Shown here in pieces: positions 43,591-44,138 of a stretch of 44,138 nucleotides of DNA. The position numbers were made by a program, and so were the translations under genes. Position 1 is the stretch's first letter; every line of letters starts with the position of its first letter. Origin of the DNA: Archaeoglobus sp. (GTDB lineage: Archaea > Halobacteriota > Archaeoglobi > Archaeoglobales > Archaeoglobaceae); NCBI GenBank assembly GCA_017656505.1, contig JACDNU010000018.1, positions 1 to 44,138 on the forward strand. The letters run 5' to 3'. The notes beneath the pieces were generated by a model. The model saw only the letters and a list, made by a program, of their open reading frames with translations. It searched no databases and had not been told where the DNA came from.

Positions 43591-44025
43591 TCACCTTATG
43601 GCTTTAAAAGCAGAAACCAAGTATGCAAGAACAGTGAGGCTAAAGGCGAAGGCTATAGAGAAACCAGCGTACACCATGCTAGCTTGAACGCTTCCAACGG
43701 TGGGAATCGTTACAGCTGGAATTAGAAATGCCGGGATCATCTCCTTTTCAAGGCTCTTGGCAAAATAAAGATAAGTCATGAACATGCCGAAAACGGAGAT
43801 GCTGATAAAGGAAAGAAATCCTACTGCAATGGAATACTGCAGCCCCATAGCGTTTGAGAGGACATTAGGTATAAGCACCCATCCTACAATCGAACCGGCA
43901 ATCCATGAGAGAGCAATTCCCATGCCAAATGCTGGTGAACTCTTCGTATCACCATAACTTCTGAAGAGATTCACCAGCCTTTTCCATATCTTGCTGGAGA
44001 AGTACGCGAAGACAATGAATGCCAA
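43591..44025 (-). CDS. Polytopic membrane protein, N-terminus cut at the terminal repeat
   Basis: From TTG 44025, 144 residues with about four transmembrane helices; I recognise no family. The same frame stays open upstream to 44109 and reads LRIVPWQLTAIYWALAFIVF, which looks like genuine protein sequence. No ATG, GTG or TTG exists in that extension before the TGA at 44110-44112, inside the terminal repeat. The gene is therefore probably truncated by the repeat or the contig end. The winged-helix gene at 43170-43574 follows and is likely cotranscribed. Confidence 0.72.
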   Translation of the reverse strand: MAFIVFAYFSSKIWKRLVNLFRSYGDTKSSPAFGMGIALSWIAGSIVGWVLIPNVLSNAMGLQYSIAVGFLSFISISVFGMFMTYLYFAKSLEKEMIPAFLIPAVTIPTVGSVQASMVYAGFSIAFAFSLTVLAYLVSAFKAIR

Positions 44026-44083
44026 TGCCCAGTAAATTGCTGTCAGCTGCCATGGTACAATGCGGAGAGGGGAAACTATTATG

Positions 44084-44138
44084 TATAGGGTGCTTGCTGA
44101 ATAGACAACTCAATTTCTTTTCTTAAACTCCCAAACCC
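44084..44138. repeat. Right arm of 55-bp terminal inverted repeat
   Basis: Exact reverse complement of bases 1-55. The reading frame of the membrane protein ending at 43591 stays open into this arm and meets a TGA (minus strand) at 44110-44112. The gene therefore appears cut by the repeat. Confidence 0.95.

Noticed and set aside
1-44138. CRISPR arrays, tRNA or rRNA genes
   Set aside because: No regularly spaced direct repeats of 24-37 bp, and no cloverleaf-like or rRNA-like sequence seen in the gaps; a tRNA scan could still find one I missed.
1-44138. Provirus or plasmid because of the terminal inverted repeat
   Set aside because: The content is chromosomal housekeeping (NrdJ, LonB, ArgC, TldD/E) with no integrase, capsid or replication genes; the repeat length also matches an assembler k-mer.

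Overview
The window looks like a complete metagenomic or draft contig from a thermophilic archaeon, most likely of the Archaeoglobi (Archaeoglobus/Geoglobus/Ferroglobus group). The pointers are: an archaeal membrane-anchored LonB; a UPF0200-UPF0201 fusion protein of the kind I remember from Archaeoglobus fulgidus; a DUF22-type repeat protein; an adenosylcobalamin-dependent ribonucleotide reductase; ADP-forming acyl-CoA synthetase and CaiB/BaiF CoA-transferases; several leaderless-type starts about 20-27 nt after TATA-like boxes; and heavy AGA/AGG arginine use. This placement is inference from gene content; no rRNA or tRNA gene was found. The first and last 55 bases are a perfect inverted repeat. 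That length equals a common assembler k-mer, so both ends probably abut the same repeat in the genome.

Layout. 1-3881: a CstA-type transporter and a three-gene operon with an ArsA/Get3-like ATPase. 3915-4197: a frameshifted DUF59/MIP18-type pseudogene. 4324-12834: the most distinctive block, all on the plus strand. It holds DUF917 protein 1, a short HyuA-like ASKHA ATPase, an NCS1 permease, a hydantoin/Asp-Glu racemase, a nitroreductase, a DUF6092-like protein, a dipeptide-epimerase-like enolase-superfamily enzyme, an Lrp/AsnC regulator and DUF917 protein 2. Read together these look like an uptake, racemisation and ATP-dependent ring-opening route for a hydantoin- or thiohydantoin-like compound. 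It lacks the classical HyuB and dihydropyrimidinase-type hydantoinase.

12994-22470 (minus strand) is housekeeping: a PflX-type radical SAM protein, TldE/TldD, a DUF22-like repeat protein, LonB and NrdJ. 22586-28579 mixes an iron-sulfur flavoprotein, HIT protein, a second radical SAM protein, a hotdog thioesterase, ADP-forming acyl-CoA synthetase and ArgC. 28649-31980 (minus) is an ABC-2 exporter operon whose ATPase has lost its Walker A lysine, signature motif and switch histidine. 32017-35581 carries an MFS transporter, Toprim protein, DUF167 protein, UPF0200/0201 fusion and a UspA protein. 35723-38360 is a pair of CaiB/BaiF CoA-transferases, only one of which keeps the catalytic aspartate. 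38399-44109 holds a two-domain LEA/WHy protein, three winged-helix regulators, AmrS-like radical SAM enzyme, SfsA, a tandem UspA protein and a membrane protein that runs into the right terminal repeat without a start codon.

A theme across the window is local sequence copying. Perfect or near-perfect tandem duplications of 8-15 bp, short palindromes and one displaced 25-bp copy cluster at gene ends, starts and linkers. Several change protein termini. One palindrome places a TGA four codons after the probable start of the DUF22-like gene.
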